A stretch of DNA of 9,692 nt, taken from the NCBI GenBank assembly GCA_015492395.1, contig WGFD01000171.1:1-9692 (forward strand), given 5' to 3'. The translations under genes were made by a program, and so were the position numbers. Under the pieces are notes generated by a model. It searched no databases. It was not told where the DNA came from and saw only the letters and a program-made list of their open reading frames with translations. The first letter of the stretch is position 1, and the number at the start of each line of letters is the position of its first letter. This DNA is from Deltaproteobacteria bacterium. Lineage in GTDB: Bacteria; Desulfobacterota; GWC2-55-46; S146-70. Of this stretch, positions 1 to 8,486 are shown in pieces.

Positions 1-41
1 CCCCCTCAAGATGGCGTGTCTACCAGTTCCACCACTTCGGC
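1..41 (-). tRNA. tRNA-Leu (GAG anticodon), 5' part only
   Basis: On the minus strand the first bases read GCCGAAGTGGTGGAACTGG, then a D-arm ending GTAGACACGC, the pattern of a bacterial leucine tRNA 5' half. The anticodon stem CCATC is followed by a seven-base loop TTGAGGG. The anticodon GAG (plus positions 5-7 as CTC) reads CUC and CUU leucine codons. The window edge cuts the gene just after the anticodon loop, so the variable arm, T-arm and 3' end lie outside. It begins 68 nt after the secG stop on the same strand with no terminator seen, so it is probably processed from a secG transcript. E. coli has the same neighbour pair, secG followed by leuU, also a GAG leucine tRNA. Confidence 0.93.
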
Positions 42-109
42 ATTCGCATGTAATTTAGAGGGAAACAAGTGGATCGCGGATACATAAAGACATACGATCT
101 GCTGCAGTG

Positions 110-532
110 CTATTTTTCCCCTTGTTTCTCGGCATTCGGTTCTTTCTTCTTCAGTTCCTGCTTTTGCTCTTTCTTTGGAGGCGTAGTTTCATTAGAGGTT
201 TCAGTTGCTTCTTTGGTTTTTTTGGCCTCGTTTGCCTTTTCATCCTCTTTCTGTGCCGGGACCTCCTTGATGGGGATATCTTCCATAACGGATGAGGTCT
301 TTGCAGTTGCGGTCAGATACGTCAGTGACATCGAGGTGATCATGAATATGATAGCACACGCGGCTGTTACCTTCCCCAGAAATGTTGCAGGACCGGCACT
401 GCCGAATAGGGTCTGGCTTGAGGCGCCGCCGAAGACAGCTCCCATGCTCGCTCCCTTGCCGGTCTGTAAAAGGACGACGCCTATAAGCACAAGACTTACG
501 ATTATGTGCACTACAAATATGGCGATGAACAT
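110..532 (-). CDS. secG: Preprotein translocase subunit SecG
   Basis: SecG is the small inner-membrane subunit of the SecYEG channel and assists SecA-driven export. The 140-residue protein has two hydrophobic segments (about 3-22 and 55-75). The linker between them carries the SecG signature: Q23-T-G-K-G, then FGGASSQTLFGSAGP at 34-48. Residues about 84-140 form a hydrophilic tail rich in Lys, Glu, Thr and Ala with no hydrophobic stretch. E. coli SecG is 110 residues, so the tail is on the long side. The start is ATG at 532 with GGAGGT (537-542) five bases upstream. The gene lies 81 nt after tpiA, and a promoter-like element in that gap (553-581) suggests it can be transcribed apart from the glycolytic genes. 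tRNA-Leu follows. Confidence 0.95.
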   Translation of the reverse strand: MFIAIFVVHIIVSLVLIGVVLLQTGKGASMGAVFGGASSQTLFGSAGPATFLGKVTAACAIIFMITSMSLTYLTATAKTSSVMEDIPIKEVPAQKEDEKANEAKKTKEATETSNETTPPKKEQKQELKKKEPNAEKQGEK

Positions 533-552
533 CTAAACCTCCGAACTGAAGA

Positions 553-581
553 AGTATACATTAAAATAGTTCGTTTATCAA
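553..581 (-). promoter_or_regulatory. Sigma70-type promoter upstream of secG
   Basis: On the minus strand TTGATA (576-581) and TATACT (553-558) are separated by exactly 17 bases. Each hexamer matches the sigma70 consensus at five of six positions, and TG directly precedes the -10. The expected transcript start near 545-547 would leave a leader of only about 14 nt containing the secG Shine-Dalgarno. A 10-base perfect palindrome, CAAGATCTTG (579-588), overlaps the upstream edge of the -35 and could be a protein site, though this is speculative. The call rests on motif match and position only. Confidence 0.6.
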
Positions 582-613
582 GATCTTGTTGGTGGGTGTG
601 GATTGTATTGATT

Positions 614-1372
614 CTAGGTATGCTGGAACCGTATTATCCTGGCGAAGTCCGGCGCTTTCAGACTCGCGCCGCCTACAAGCGCGCCGTCGATATTGGGCTG
701 AGCCATTAGGCTATCGATATTCTCCGGTTTCACACTGCCCCCGTAGAGGATCCTTGTCCCCCTGGCCGGTTCCAGTCCGAAGATATCATAGAGGTAGTTG
801 CGCACTGCGTTGTGTACATCTTCAGCCTGTTCAGGTGTTGCGGCCCTTCCAGTGCCTATCGCCCAAATGGGTTCATAGGCTATAACCACATCCTTCATCT
901 GACCGTCCAGCACACCTTTTAAACCCTCATTCAGTTGCCTCTTTACGACGGAGAGGGTTTCCTCCATCTCTCTTTCCTCAAGAGTTTCGCCTATGCAGAA
1001 GATTGGTTTGAGGCCTTCCCGTAGTGCGGCGAGCAGTTTCTTGTTGACTACCTCATCGGTTTCGTGAAAGGTTGCACGCCTCTCCGAATGGCCGACAATG
1101 ACATATTCGCAACCGACATCCCTCAACATCTCCGCTGATATTTCACCTGTGAAGGCGCCGCTCTTTTCCCAGAAGACGTCTTGCGCACAGAGTTTTATAG
1201 GGCTGCCGGCGACGAGATGGCTTAGATGGTGCATGGCCGTAAACGGAGGGGCGATCGCGATTTCAGGGAGGTCGACACCTTTTACCAACTCCCTGAGCTC
1301 CATGATAAGAACCTCAGCCTGTCTGGTGGTATTGTGCAGTTTCCAGTTTCCTGCTATCAGGGGCCTGATCAT
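614..1372 (-). CDS. tpiA: Triosephosphate isomerase
   Basis: This cytoplasmic enzyme interconverts dihydroxyacetone phosphate and glyceraldehyde 3-phosphate in glycolysis and gluconeogenesis. The 252-residue length is normal for a full TIM barrel. Catalytic residues are all visible: Asn9 and Lys11 in AGNWK, His95 in IVGHSERR (92-99), Glu167 in AYEPIWAIGTG (165-175). The phosphate-gripping YGGSV (210-214) and VGGASL (233-238) are also present. The ATG at 1372 gives the usual N-terminus. Only 15 nt separate it from the pgk stop. The nearest Shine-Dalgarno (GAGGA) overlaps that stop and lies 12 nt from the ATG, longer than optimal, so translation may depend on coupling to pgk. The gene sits in a gap-pgk-tpiA run encoding consecutive pathway steps. 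Confidence 0.97.
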   Translation of the reverse strand: MIRPLIAGNWKLHNTTRQAEVLIMELRELVKGVDLPEIAIAPPFTAMHHLSHLVAGSPIKLCAQDVFWEKSGAFTGEISAEMLRDVGCEYVIVGHSERRATFHETDEVVNKKLLAALREGLKPIFCIGETLEEREMEETLSVVKRQLNEGLKGVLDGQMKDVVIAYEPIWAIGTGRAATPEQAEDVHNAVRNYLYDIFGLEPARGTRILYGGSVKPENIDSLMAQPNIDGALVGGASLKAPDFARIIRFQHT

Positions 1373-1387
1373 AGATATATAATATCC

Positions 1388-2614
1388 TCAGCAGGCTGTT
1401 ACCTTTTCATTGATCTTTTTGCAACAGTCGCGCAAGGCGCTTATGGCAGGGAGGTTCTTCCCTTCCAGGAGTTCCAGGAAGGCCCCTCCCCCTGTGGAGA
1501 TATAGCTCATCTTCGCGTATTCTCCGGCACGGTGCAGGGCAACATCGGTATCTCCTCCACCTACGATAGTAAGTGCATATGAGTTGGCTATATTGCTCAC
1601 CATCGCGAAGGTGCCATGGCTGAAGGCGTCCATCTCGAATACACCCATCGGTCCGTTCCATATGATTGTTTTGGCGTTTTGAATGGCCTCAGAAAAGAGT
1701 GTCACGGTGGCAGGACCTATGTCCAGCGCCATCCAGTCCTTCGGTATCTCTTGATAGGTGACGACCTTTGTTTCCGCCGCCTGGTCAAACTTGTCCGCTA
1801 CAACAAAGTCTACAGGCAGATATAGTTTCATTTTTCTGCTCTTTGCCTTGTCTATGACGGACTTGCAGGCATCCAGGACTGTATCGTCTATAAAGGACTT
1901 TCCAACTTCGTAGTTGATCGCCTTAAGGAAGGTAATGGCCATCCCTCCGCCTATAATCAACTTGTCCGCTTTTTCGCATAGGCTCAGGAGAACACCCACC
2001 TTATCCGATACCTTCTTTCCCCCTACGATGGCTACAAGGGGTCTGCGGGGATTTTCCATGGCCATACTGAAGTAGTTCAGCTCTTTCTTCATGAGCAGGC
2101 CGGCGCCGCATTTATCCAGGAATTTGGTGATGGCTACATTAGAGGCATGAGCTCTGTGCGCGGTCGCAAAGGCATCGTTTATATATGCCTCGGCTAAATC
2201 GGCCAGCCTTCTTCCGAACTCTTCATCGTTTTTTTCTTCTTCAGGATGGTACCTGAGGTTCTCCAGGAGTGCGACGTCTCCGGGTTTCATCTTCATTATC
2301 AGACTCTTTGTCTCCTCACTGATACAGTTCGGAGTGAGTGTTACCTCCTTTTCCAGGAGCCTGCCGAGCCTCTTGGCTACAGGAGCCATGCTTAGAGCGG
2401 GAACCCTTTCTCCCTGCGGTCTTCCCAGGTGTGATGCCAATATGACCTTGGCACCCTCGTCGAGCGCGTAATTGATGGTTGGCAGCACGGCGCGTATCCT
2501 GGTATCATCGGTTATGTTTTCCCGGTCATCGAGTGGGACGTTGAAGTCCACCCGGATAAGCGTGCGCTTGCCCCTGATATCTATGTCGTCTATGAAGGCA
2601 ATATCTTTTTTCAA
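1388..2614 (-). CDS. pgk: Phosphoglycerate kinase
   Basis: It transfers phosphate from 1,3-bisphosphoglycerate to ADP, the first ATP-forming step of glycolysis, and is reversible. The 408-residue protein is full length. N-domain substrate residues appear in RVDFNVPLD (21-29), R39, SHLGRP (61-66), R121 and [12 protein letters not shown] (147-158). C-domain nucleotide features are WNGPMGVFE (319-327), GGGDT (352-356) and [13 protein letters not shown] (373-385). Two variations stand out: GGKKVSDK (198-205), where the second position after GG is usually followed by a small residue before KVSDK, and Phe379, where many PGKs have Ser (GGGASLELLEG). The start is TTG at 2614; AGAGG lies about 10 nt upstream and no in-frame ATG is near the conserved N-terminus. 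It lies 42 nt after gap with no terminator between, so it is probably cotranscribed with gap and tpiA. Confidence 0.97.
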   Translation of the reverse strand: MKKDIAFIDDIDIRGKRTLIRVDFNVPLDDRENITDDTRIRAVLPTINYALDEGAKVILASHLGRPQGERVPALSMAPVAKRLGRLLEKEVTLTPNCISEETKSLIMKMKPGDVALLENLRYHPEEEKNDEEFGRRLADLAEAYINDAFATAHRAHASNVAITKFLDKCGAGLLMKKELNYFSMAMENPRRPLVAIVGGKKVSDKVGVLLSLCEKADKLIIGGGMAITFLKAINYEVGKSFIDDTVLDACKSVIDKAKSRKMKLYLPVDFVVADKFDQAAETKVVTYQEIPKDWMALDIGPATVTLFSEAIQNAKTIIWNGPMGVFEMDAFSHGTFAMVSNIANSYALTIVGGGDTDVALHRAGEYAKMSYISTGGGAFLELLEGKNLPAISALRDCCKKINEKVTAC

Positions 2615-2656
2615 GTTAGGACAACCTCTCTGAGTGATCTGTTATGGCACCTTGAA

Positions 2657-3676
<1,020 letters not shown>

Positions 3677-3771
3677 CTATTTTCTTAGGGTATGGGTCGA
3701 AGCTCCCCCTGCAGCTTGCTACAGGAAATCTCCGCATATAAGGAATTATCCGTTTACAATGCATGTTCTAA

Positions 3772-4470
3772 TCAAAGACAGTAATAGGTCAATTCCTTCT
3801 TCAGTTCCTTTATGGACATCTGCCCAGGCGCTGTAGCTCCGTCCAGTGGTCCGTATGTGACAAGCGAGCCCAGGAGGGGAAAAAATACCCTTGAAGATCT
3901 GCCGGTCTCTCCCATTGCGATGGTTATGACGTCCTTGTTCTCTATGGTGAAAAGTGCGAGCTGCTTCAGGTCGTTCCGGCTTCTGGCCATAGTTGCCACC
4001 TTGACTATCTCTCCATCCGCCGCCTTCGCCTTCTGCATCAGCCTATTCAGCCTCTTGATACCGGGAGTCCGCTCGAAATTGTGGTAAGAGAGTATGGTCT
4101 TCTTCTTCAATTTCTTTGCGAGTTTGATGGTGCTTGCCAATATGCCGGTCGATGACAGCTCGATATCTATCGCATCTACAAATGGCATGACAGCGGTGAA
4201 GATCCCAAGCCGTTCTTTATCAGGAATATAGTTTCTGCCGCCTTCCTTAACACTCCTTACCGTTGCTATAATCGGCAGCCCTTTTTTGCTTATGGCCTTG
4301 ACCGTGTTTACAAGGTATTCCTCTTCAATATTCCGAAAGCAATCCAGCCGCAACTCCAAGAGGTCAGCCCCGTATTGAAAGGCCTTGTTTATGGATCTCC
4401 TGTTTTCCGGTTCTGTTACAACCCCTGCCAAGAGAGGATATTTTCCCGACCCAAGATACGACAGTCCCAT
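3772..4470 (-). CDS. aroD: 3-dehydroquinate dehydratase, type I
   Basis: It dehydrates 3-dehydroquinate to 3-dehydroshikimate through a Schiff base, step three of the shikimate pathway to aromatic amino acids. The 232-residue length fits a stand-alone class I enzyme; no shikimate dehydrogenase domain is fused. Motifs in order are ELRLD (39-43), TVRSVKEGG (70-78), IDIEL (101-105), catalytic His130 in SYHNFERTP, Schiff-base Lys157 in VKVATMA, MGETGRSSR (186-194) with the substrate Arg194, and ATAPGQ (212-217). The ATG at 4470 is the only reasonable start; an in-frame stop lies just upstream. GGAGG is only one base from that ATG, an unusually tight spacing. The gene is separated by 97 nt from the gene upstream and 107 nt from gap, so it may be its own unit or a link between two operons. 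Confidence 0.95.
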   Translation of the reverse strand: MGLSYLGSGKYPLLAGVVTEPENRRSINKAFQYGADLLELRLDCFRNIEEEYLVNTVKAISKKGLPIIATVRSVKEGGRNYIPDKERLGIFTAVMPFVDAIDIELSSTGILASTIKLAKKLKKKTILSYHNFERTPGIKRLNRLMQKAKAADGEIVKVATMARSRNDLKQLALFTIENKDVITIAMGETGRSSRVFFPLLGSLVTYGPLDGATAPGQMSIKELKKELTYYCL

Positions 4471-4510
4471 TCCTCCACTTGAGATCTATAAGATGGCATA
4501 AAGAACTTAA

Positions 4511-4539
4511 TAGATACTCAAAAAGTATAAAAAAGTCAA
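4511..4539 (-). promoter_or_regulatory. Possible promoter upstream of aroD
   Basis: In the AT-rich 97-nt spacer before aroD, TTGACT (4534-4539) and TATCTA (4511-4516) are 17 bases apart on the minus strand. The -35 is good (five of six); the -10 is poor (three of six). The -10 ends 41 nt before the aroD start. This is a weak match. Confidence 0.3.
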
Positions 4540-4567
4540 GAGAAAGCTCTGCAGGGAAGATCCTACG

Positions 4568-6166
4568 TTACGGGATTGGCTTTGCCAGCTTATTGGCGCC
4601 GCCGGTAAAAAGGCTTACGCCTCCACGTCTCTTGTCACCGCTGCCTGTCAATCTATTCTCGGACTTCTCCATTGCAACTGCGTGTACGCCGCCGAAATAC
4701 ATGTTTTTGTGTCCCCACCTTTTGATATTTACGCCGTCTTTTTCCAGTTTAGTTATCTCGACCTCGCTTGCTCCGTGTTCTATATGAAAGGTATCCCCTT
4801 CCAGATGGCATCGTGGTGCATTCACGGCATCGGATATGTCCAACCGGTGGTCTATGATATTCAATATCACCTGCAGTATGGCGTTACGGATCCTGTTACT
4901 TCCCCCACTGCCTAAAACTATCTCCGGCAGGCCATTATAAATAACAATGGTGGGTGCCATCATTGAAGACATCCTGGTCCCGGCTTTCATAGTATGGAAG
5001 CCGTGAGGGTTTATATCCTCCTCTCCGAGCATATTGTTCATCATAATCCCGGTTCCCGGCAGCATAAAACCACAGCCTTCTCCATGAGAGGTGGTGACAC
5101 TGGCCCCGTTTCCCTCTTCATCCAGTGCGCTTATGTGTGTTGTGTTGCCGCTCCCCGGCAGGGATGAGATCAGTGATTTATTCATCTTTATCATCTTCCT
5201 GTATAGCTTAACGGTTGCATCGGAGAGGAAGTCTTCTGAGAGGCCCTTTTCGTAAATCCTGTGGTCAAACCGCTCTCTTCTGGCTGAATCCGTGGTCAGC
5301 ATCACTTGAAACAGACACTTCATGTACTCATAGCTGTTGTGCGCCATCCCATGGAGATTGAACTCTTCCAATAGCTTTAGAGAGAAGGCTGTGAGGCAAC
5401 CACCCGAGGATGGTGGAGGATTTGTGTATATCTTCCTCCCACGGTATTCCGTCTCAAGGGGAGATCTGACCTCTACCCTGTAGTCGTGGAGATCCTCTTC
5501 AGTTATCAAGACGTTGTCTCCGAGAGAATTAAGGATTTTATCCGTCATAAAGCCTTCGAAGAAGCTGTGGAGTCCCTCTGCCATCATCTGTTCGAATGTC
5601 TCCGCAAGGTCTCTGTTTAGGAGTCTTTCACCTTTTTGCAGGACCCTGCCTTCCGGAGCATATATCCTTCGTCCCTCTTCCGATGCGGTCAGAATGGGAG
5701 AAAGGATCTTTATGAAGTATGCCTGCCGAGGGCTGATAGTTACACCATCCCTTGCGTAGGAGAGTGCAGGAGAGAGTATGGTGGACAGGGGGAGGGTACA
5801 ATGCTCATCATATACCTTTGCAAGGCCTGCTATACAGCCCGGTACGGCTATGGCCGCTTTTCCGATATAGAACCTCTGTGTGGCAAAGGTGAAGTCTATG
5901 TCTACGGGGTAAAAGTGGAGGCTTGCCTTGTCTATCTTCCTGCCCTTGCCAGGGGCATCCGGGAAGAAGTCATAGAGGAGTGTAGGCCCCCCCTTGGAAT
6001 GAGCCATGAAGAAGCCGCCGCCGCCGAGACTTGTAAGGGCCGGTTCACAGACGAAGGAAGCAAACGCGGCGGCGACAGCCGCGTCGAAAGCAGTGCCTCC
6101 CATTTCCAGCATTCTCGTTCCCGCTCTCGCTGTGAGTTCGTGGCCGGCCGAGATTACTCCTCTCAT
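4568..6166 (-). CDS. Gamma-glutamyltransferase family protein (Ntn hydrolase), cytoplasmic form
   Basis: The family cleaves or transfers gamma-glutamyl groups (for example from glutathione) after self-processing into two chains. The 532-residue protein shows the N-terminal GGTAFDAAVAAAF (23-35) and LGGGGFF (47-53) region and AVPGCIAG (107-114). The processing site is N341/TTH; Thr342 would be the new N-terminus and nucleophile, giving chains of about 341 and 191 residues. PGTGIMMNN (370-378), the Ser-Ser pair at 400-401 and GSGGSNRIRN (419-428) follow. There is no signal peptide, unlike periplasmic E. coli Ggt. The canonical DFRE-AP segment, whose Arg holds the donor alpha-carboxylate, reads YDFFPDAP (65-72) here, so substrate and activity are uncertain. 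The start overlaps the upstream ligase stop as ATGA; no Shine-Dalgarno is visible and the start lies in a GC-rich hairpin. Translational coupling is likely. Confidence 0.88.
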   Translation of the reverse strand: MRGVISAGHELTARAGTRMLEMGGTAFDAAVAAAFASFVCEPALTSLGGGGFFMAHSKGGPTLLYDFFPDAPGKGRKIDKASLHFYPVDIDFTFATQRFYIGKAAIAVPGCIAGLAKVYDEHCTLPLSTILSPALSYARDGVTISPRQAYFIKILSPILTASEEGRRIYAPEGRVLQKGERLLNRDLAETFEQMMAEGLHSFFEGFMTDKILNSLGDNVLITEEDLHDYRVEVRSPLETEYRGRKIYTNPPPSSGGCLTAFSLKLLEEFNLHGMAHNSYEYMKCLFQVMLTTDSARRERFDHRIYEKGLSEDFLSDATVKLYRKMIKMNKSLISSLPGSGNTTHISALDEEGNGASVTTSHGEGCGFMLPGTGIMMNNMLGEEDINPHGFHTMKAGTRMSSMMAPTIVIYNGLPEIVLGSGGSNRIRNAILQVILNIIDHRLDISDAVNAPRCHLEGDTFHIEHGASEVEITKLEKDGVNIKRWGHKNMYFGGVHAVAMEKSENRLTGSGDKRRGGVSLFTGGANKLAKPIP

Positions 6167-6174
6167 AGCCGGCC
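6142..6174 (-). promoter_or_regulatory. GC-rich hairpin enclosing the gamma-glutamyltransferase start codon
   Basis: In the minus-strand transcript GGCCGGC (6168-6174) can pair with GCCGGCC (6142-6148), seven G-C pairs. Inside, GAGA (6161-6164) can pair with TCTC (6150-6153) around a seven-base loop GGAGTAA. The start codon ATG (6164-6166) lies between the helices, with its G in the inner one. The upstream arm is the last codons of the ligase gene, so a ribosome ending that gene would melt the structure. This suggests the second gene is read only after the first. The pairing is read by eye; energy was not computed. Confidence 0.5.
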
Positions 6175-7302
6175 GGCTTGATTAACGGAGATATCGTTTC
6201 GAAGTCTTTCGGAAGTGTCCTTGACCACACTCTTCAGATCACCCGATTCATCCCAGCTTTTGAGTTGTTTGATGGCTCCTTCTCCGCAAACTAAAATGTC
6301 CCTGATCCCATCCATATATTGGCCGGAGCCAAGGTCCTCCACTTCTTTATCCAGAGAGGATAGGATGCCCTCTATCGCTTCCCCGGCCCCGATGGTCTTC
6401 TTCCCTTCAACCGTAATGAACTGAGCGTCCAACCCGTACCGGGAGGCCCTCCACTTATTTTCCCTGAGAATAGAGGCATGCGGTCTGATAAAGGGGATGC
6501 CTTCATCATATTCGTTGCTTAACTTCTTGACAAAGGCCTGAATCAGCGCGGCTATGGCGAGTATCTCCCTGATTGTCGAGGGTGTATCACATATCCTTAC
6601 CTCAAGGGTTCCAAAGTCAAGATGGGGCCTGATATCCCACCATAGTTCGCGGATCGTCCTGATAGTACCCATTGAAAGGTACATCTCCACTACCTGCGAA
6701 TAGTCCGACCAATCATTGAAATAAAATGGCAGCCCGGCTATTGGCAGTGTCTCGAAGATCTTGGTTCTGTACGACTTGAGTCCTGTGTCCTCTCCTTCCC
6801 AAAATGGTGAGTTGGCCGAGAGTGCGAGGAGGTGAGGAAGATAGTAGAGCATCCTGTTCATGATATAGATGCAGCGATCCCCTCCGTCGATGCCGACATG
6901 CACGTGGAGACCGAATATATTGAAGCGTCTGGCAACGATCTGAAGAGTTTCCAGGAGATAACGGTACCTCTCATTGTCAGTGATCCTCTGATCCTTCCAA
7001 CTTGAGAAGGGGTGCGTACCTGCGCAGCATAGGATGGTGTTATGCCTTTTTGCCTCCGACATAACTACATCAAACTTCTTTCTGAGATCCTCTTCGGCTT
7101 CCGTGATACTGGAGCAGACCTTTGTGTTGATCTCCAGATTCGACATCATCAGTTCATGCTTAATTGAACCCTTAAGCCCTTTTATGGCGTCTATAATTTC
7201 GTTTGAGGTGGAGACAAGGCCGAAGTCATTGAGGTCTACGAGCTGTATCTCGATCTCGATACCTACCGTAAAGCCTTCAGAATTGTGGAAGTTCATAGAC
7301 AT
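6163..7302 (-). CDS. Carboxylate-amine ligase of the GCS2 (YbdK/glutamate-cysteine ligase 2) family
   Basis: The family joins the gamma-carboxyl of glutamate to an amine with ATP; E. coli YbdK has weak glutamate-cysteine ligase activity and EgtA works in ergothioneine synthesis. The true amine acceptor cannot be read here. The 379-residue protein has the GIEIEIQ metal/ATP motif (14-20), GTHPF (95-99), GLHVHVGID (131-139), the ANSPFWEG segment (163-170), and WWDIRPHLDFGTLEVRICDTP split across 221-241. The ATG at 7302 and a second ATG at 7296 are both possible; neither has a recognisable Shine-Dalgarno, and an in-frame stop lies just upstream. The gene follows aguA after 116 nt with no terminator, and its TGA overlaps the start of the gamma-glutamyltransferase gene. 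That coupling suggests the two proteins handle the same gamma-glutamyl compound. Confidence 0.9.
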   Translation of the reverse strand: MSMNFHNSEGFTVGIEIEIQLVDLNDFGLVSTSNEIIDAIKGLKGSIKHELMMSNLEINTKVCSSITEAEEDLRKKFDVVMSEAKRHNTILCCAGTHPFSSWKDQRITDNERYRYLLETLQIVARRFNIFGLHVHVGIDGGDRCIYIMNRMLYYLPHLLALSANSPFWEGEDTGLKSYRTKIFETLPIAGLPFYFNDWSDYSQVVEMYLSMGTIRTIRELWWDIRPHLDFGTLEVRICDTPSTIREILAIAALIQAFVKKLSNEYDEGIPFIRPHASILRENKWRASRYGLDAQFITVEGKKTIGAGEAIEGILSSLDKEVEDLGSGQYMDGIRDILVCGEGAIKQLKSWDESGDLKSVVKDTSERLRNDISVNQAGRL

Positions 7303-7418
7303 TGGCTGTATGGTTGATTTTCAGCAGTATGCCAAAGGTATTTGCCGGATAAGGCTACCATCTTAGACCGCACAAATCAATTACAATAATCGGTCCAAGA
7401 TTGTGGATATTGAGGCGT

Positions 7419-8486
7419 TCAGGTTTGTTGTAGTTGCGCTTTAAGGGCGGGCTGTTGCTGAGTGATACAATGGATCGTTCCCAGCCCGTATACGAGGTCG
7501 ATACAGTTTATTCCTCTTATCCTTCTATCCGGAAAGACCATCCGGATTGTTTCCAAGGCCTTATCATCATTCTCCTGACTGAATGTGGGAACCAAAACAA
7601 CATTGTTTCCTATATAGAAGTTTGCGTAACTTGCCGGCAGCCTCCCGTTTACATTGGTTATATATCCAGGGGTAGGCAACTTTATTATGTTCATAGCATT
7701 GCCGTCCTGGTCCTTCGAGTTGCACAGGATCTCATAGTTCTCACGCAGGATGGAGTAGTTTCCGTCATCCTTATTCTCCTCGTAAGAGCAGAGTATGGTT
7801 GAGGGTGCTACAAAGCGCGCAATGTCGTCGATGTGTCCGTCTGTGTCATCCCCTCCTATACCATTCTTGAGCCAGATTACATTTGATATCCCAAGGTAGT
7901 CCATTAAATAGTACTCGATATCCTTCCTGGAGAGGGATGGATTCCTGTTCCTGTTCAAGAGGCACTGTTCCGTTGTAAGAAGGGTGCCCATGCCGTTTAC
8001 GTCTATAGATCCGCCTTCGAGCACTATCCCGGGGGCGAAGCAGGGAATACGCATCTTCTTATTCATAAAATCCGGGATGTCTGTATCTTGCTCGAGTCCT
8101 TTATACTTACCGCCCCACGCGTTGAATATCCAATTTACCATGGCGAGCCTGTTCCTCACACTATCGATGATGAATATGGGTCCATAATCACGGAACCATA
8201 CGTCACGGTAATCGTACAGGTGAAACGTAACGGCCGTAGAATCAATAGGGTTGTCCGAAAGCAATTGTAAAACCCTTGCTTGCATGGTTTCGTCCTTTAC
8301 AAGGAGGTTGATATGCTCACTGCCTGAAAGCGCTTCGATGATCTCCACGTAGGTGGATTCGACACGCTCAATCCTGTTCGGGAATGTGGCAGGGTCATGG
8401 GGCCATGACAGCCATACCCCGTCATGTCCTTCCCATTCGGCGGGCATACGGTAGCCGAGGGTGGCCGGGGTGTCAGCCGTCTTCAT
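7419..8486 (-). CDS. aguA: Agmatine deiminase
   Basis: It hydrolyses agmatine to N-carbamoylputrescine and ammonia, in the cytoplasm, on the arginine decarboxylase route to putrescine. It belongs to the peptidyl-arginine deiminase-like guanidine-modifying superfamily. With ATG at 8486 the protein has 355 residues. Motifs are PAEWEGHDGVWLSWP (15-29), DVWFRDYGP (95-103), LEGGSIDVNG (156-165), GGDDTDGHIDDIARF (211-225) with His218, and catalytic Cys340 in GLGTIHCITQQQP. A GTG at 8516 would add ten basic residues, but the ATG has AAGGAG four bases upstream and forms an ATGA overlap with the aguB stop, so it is preferred. Coupling with aguB keeps the two consecutive enzymes together. Confidence 0.95.
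   Translation of the reverse strand: MKTADTPATLGYRMPAEWEGHDGVWLSWPHDPATFPNRIERVESTYVEIIEALSGSEHINLLVKDETMQARVLQLLSDNPIDSTAVTFHLYDYRDVWFRDYGPIFIIDSVRNRLAMVNWIFNAWGGKYKGLEQDTDIPDFMNKKMRIPCFAPGIVLEGGSIDVNGMGTLLTTEQCLLNRNRNPSLSRKDIEYYLMDYLGISNVIWLKNGIGGDDTDGHIDDIARFVAPSTILCSYEENKDDGNYSILRENYEILCNSKDQDGNAMNIIKLPTPGYITNVNGRLPASYANFYIGNNVVLVPTFSQENDDKALETIRMVFPDRRIRGINCIDLVYGLGTIHCITQQQPALKAQLQQT

Noticed and set aside
69..536. 155-codon plus-strand open frame opposite secG
   Set aside because: It covers secG almost exactly and is a Phe/Ser-rich mirror of its Lys/Glu tail and hydrophobic helices; secG has family motifs and a ribosome site.
3700..3717. Hairpin AAGCT/AGCTT between aroD and gap as a terminator
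   Set aside because: The stem is only five base pairs and no U-run follows on the minus strand.
4528..4552. Terminator after the GGT-family gene (AGAG-CTTT-CTCT followed by a T-run)
   Set aside because: A four-base stem is too weak; the T-run is more simply part of the AT-rich promoter-like region before aroD.
5636..6181. 181-codon plus-strand open frame opposite the GGT-family gene
   Set aside because: Its translation shows no family motif and it lies wholly over well-supported minus-strand coding sequence.
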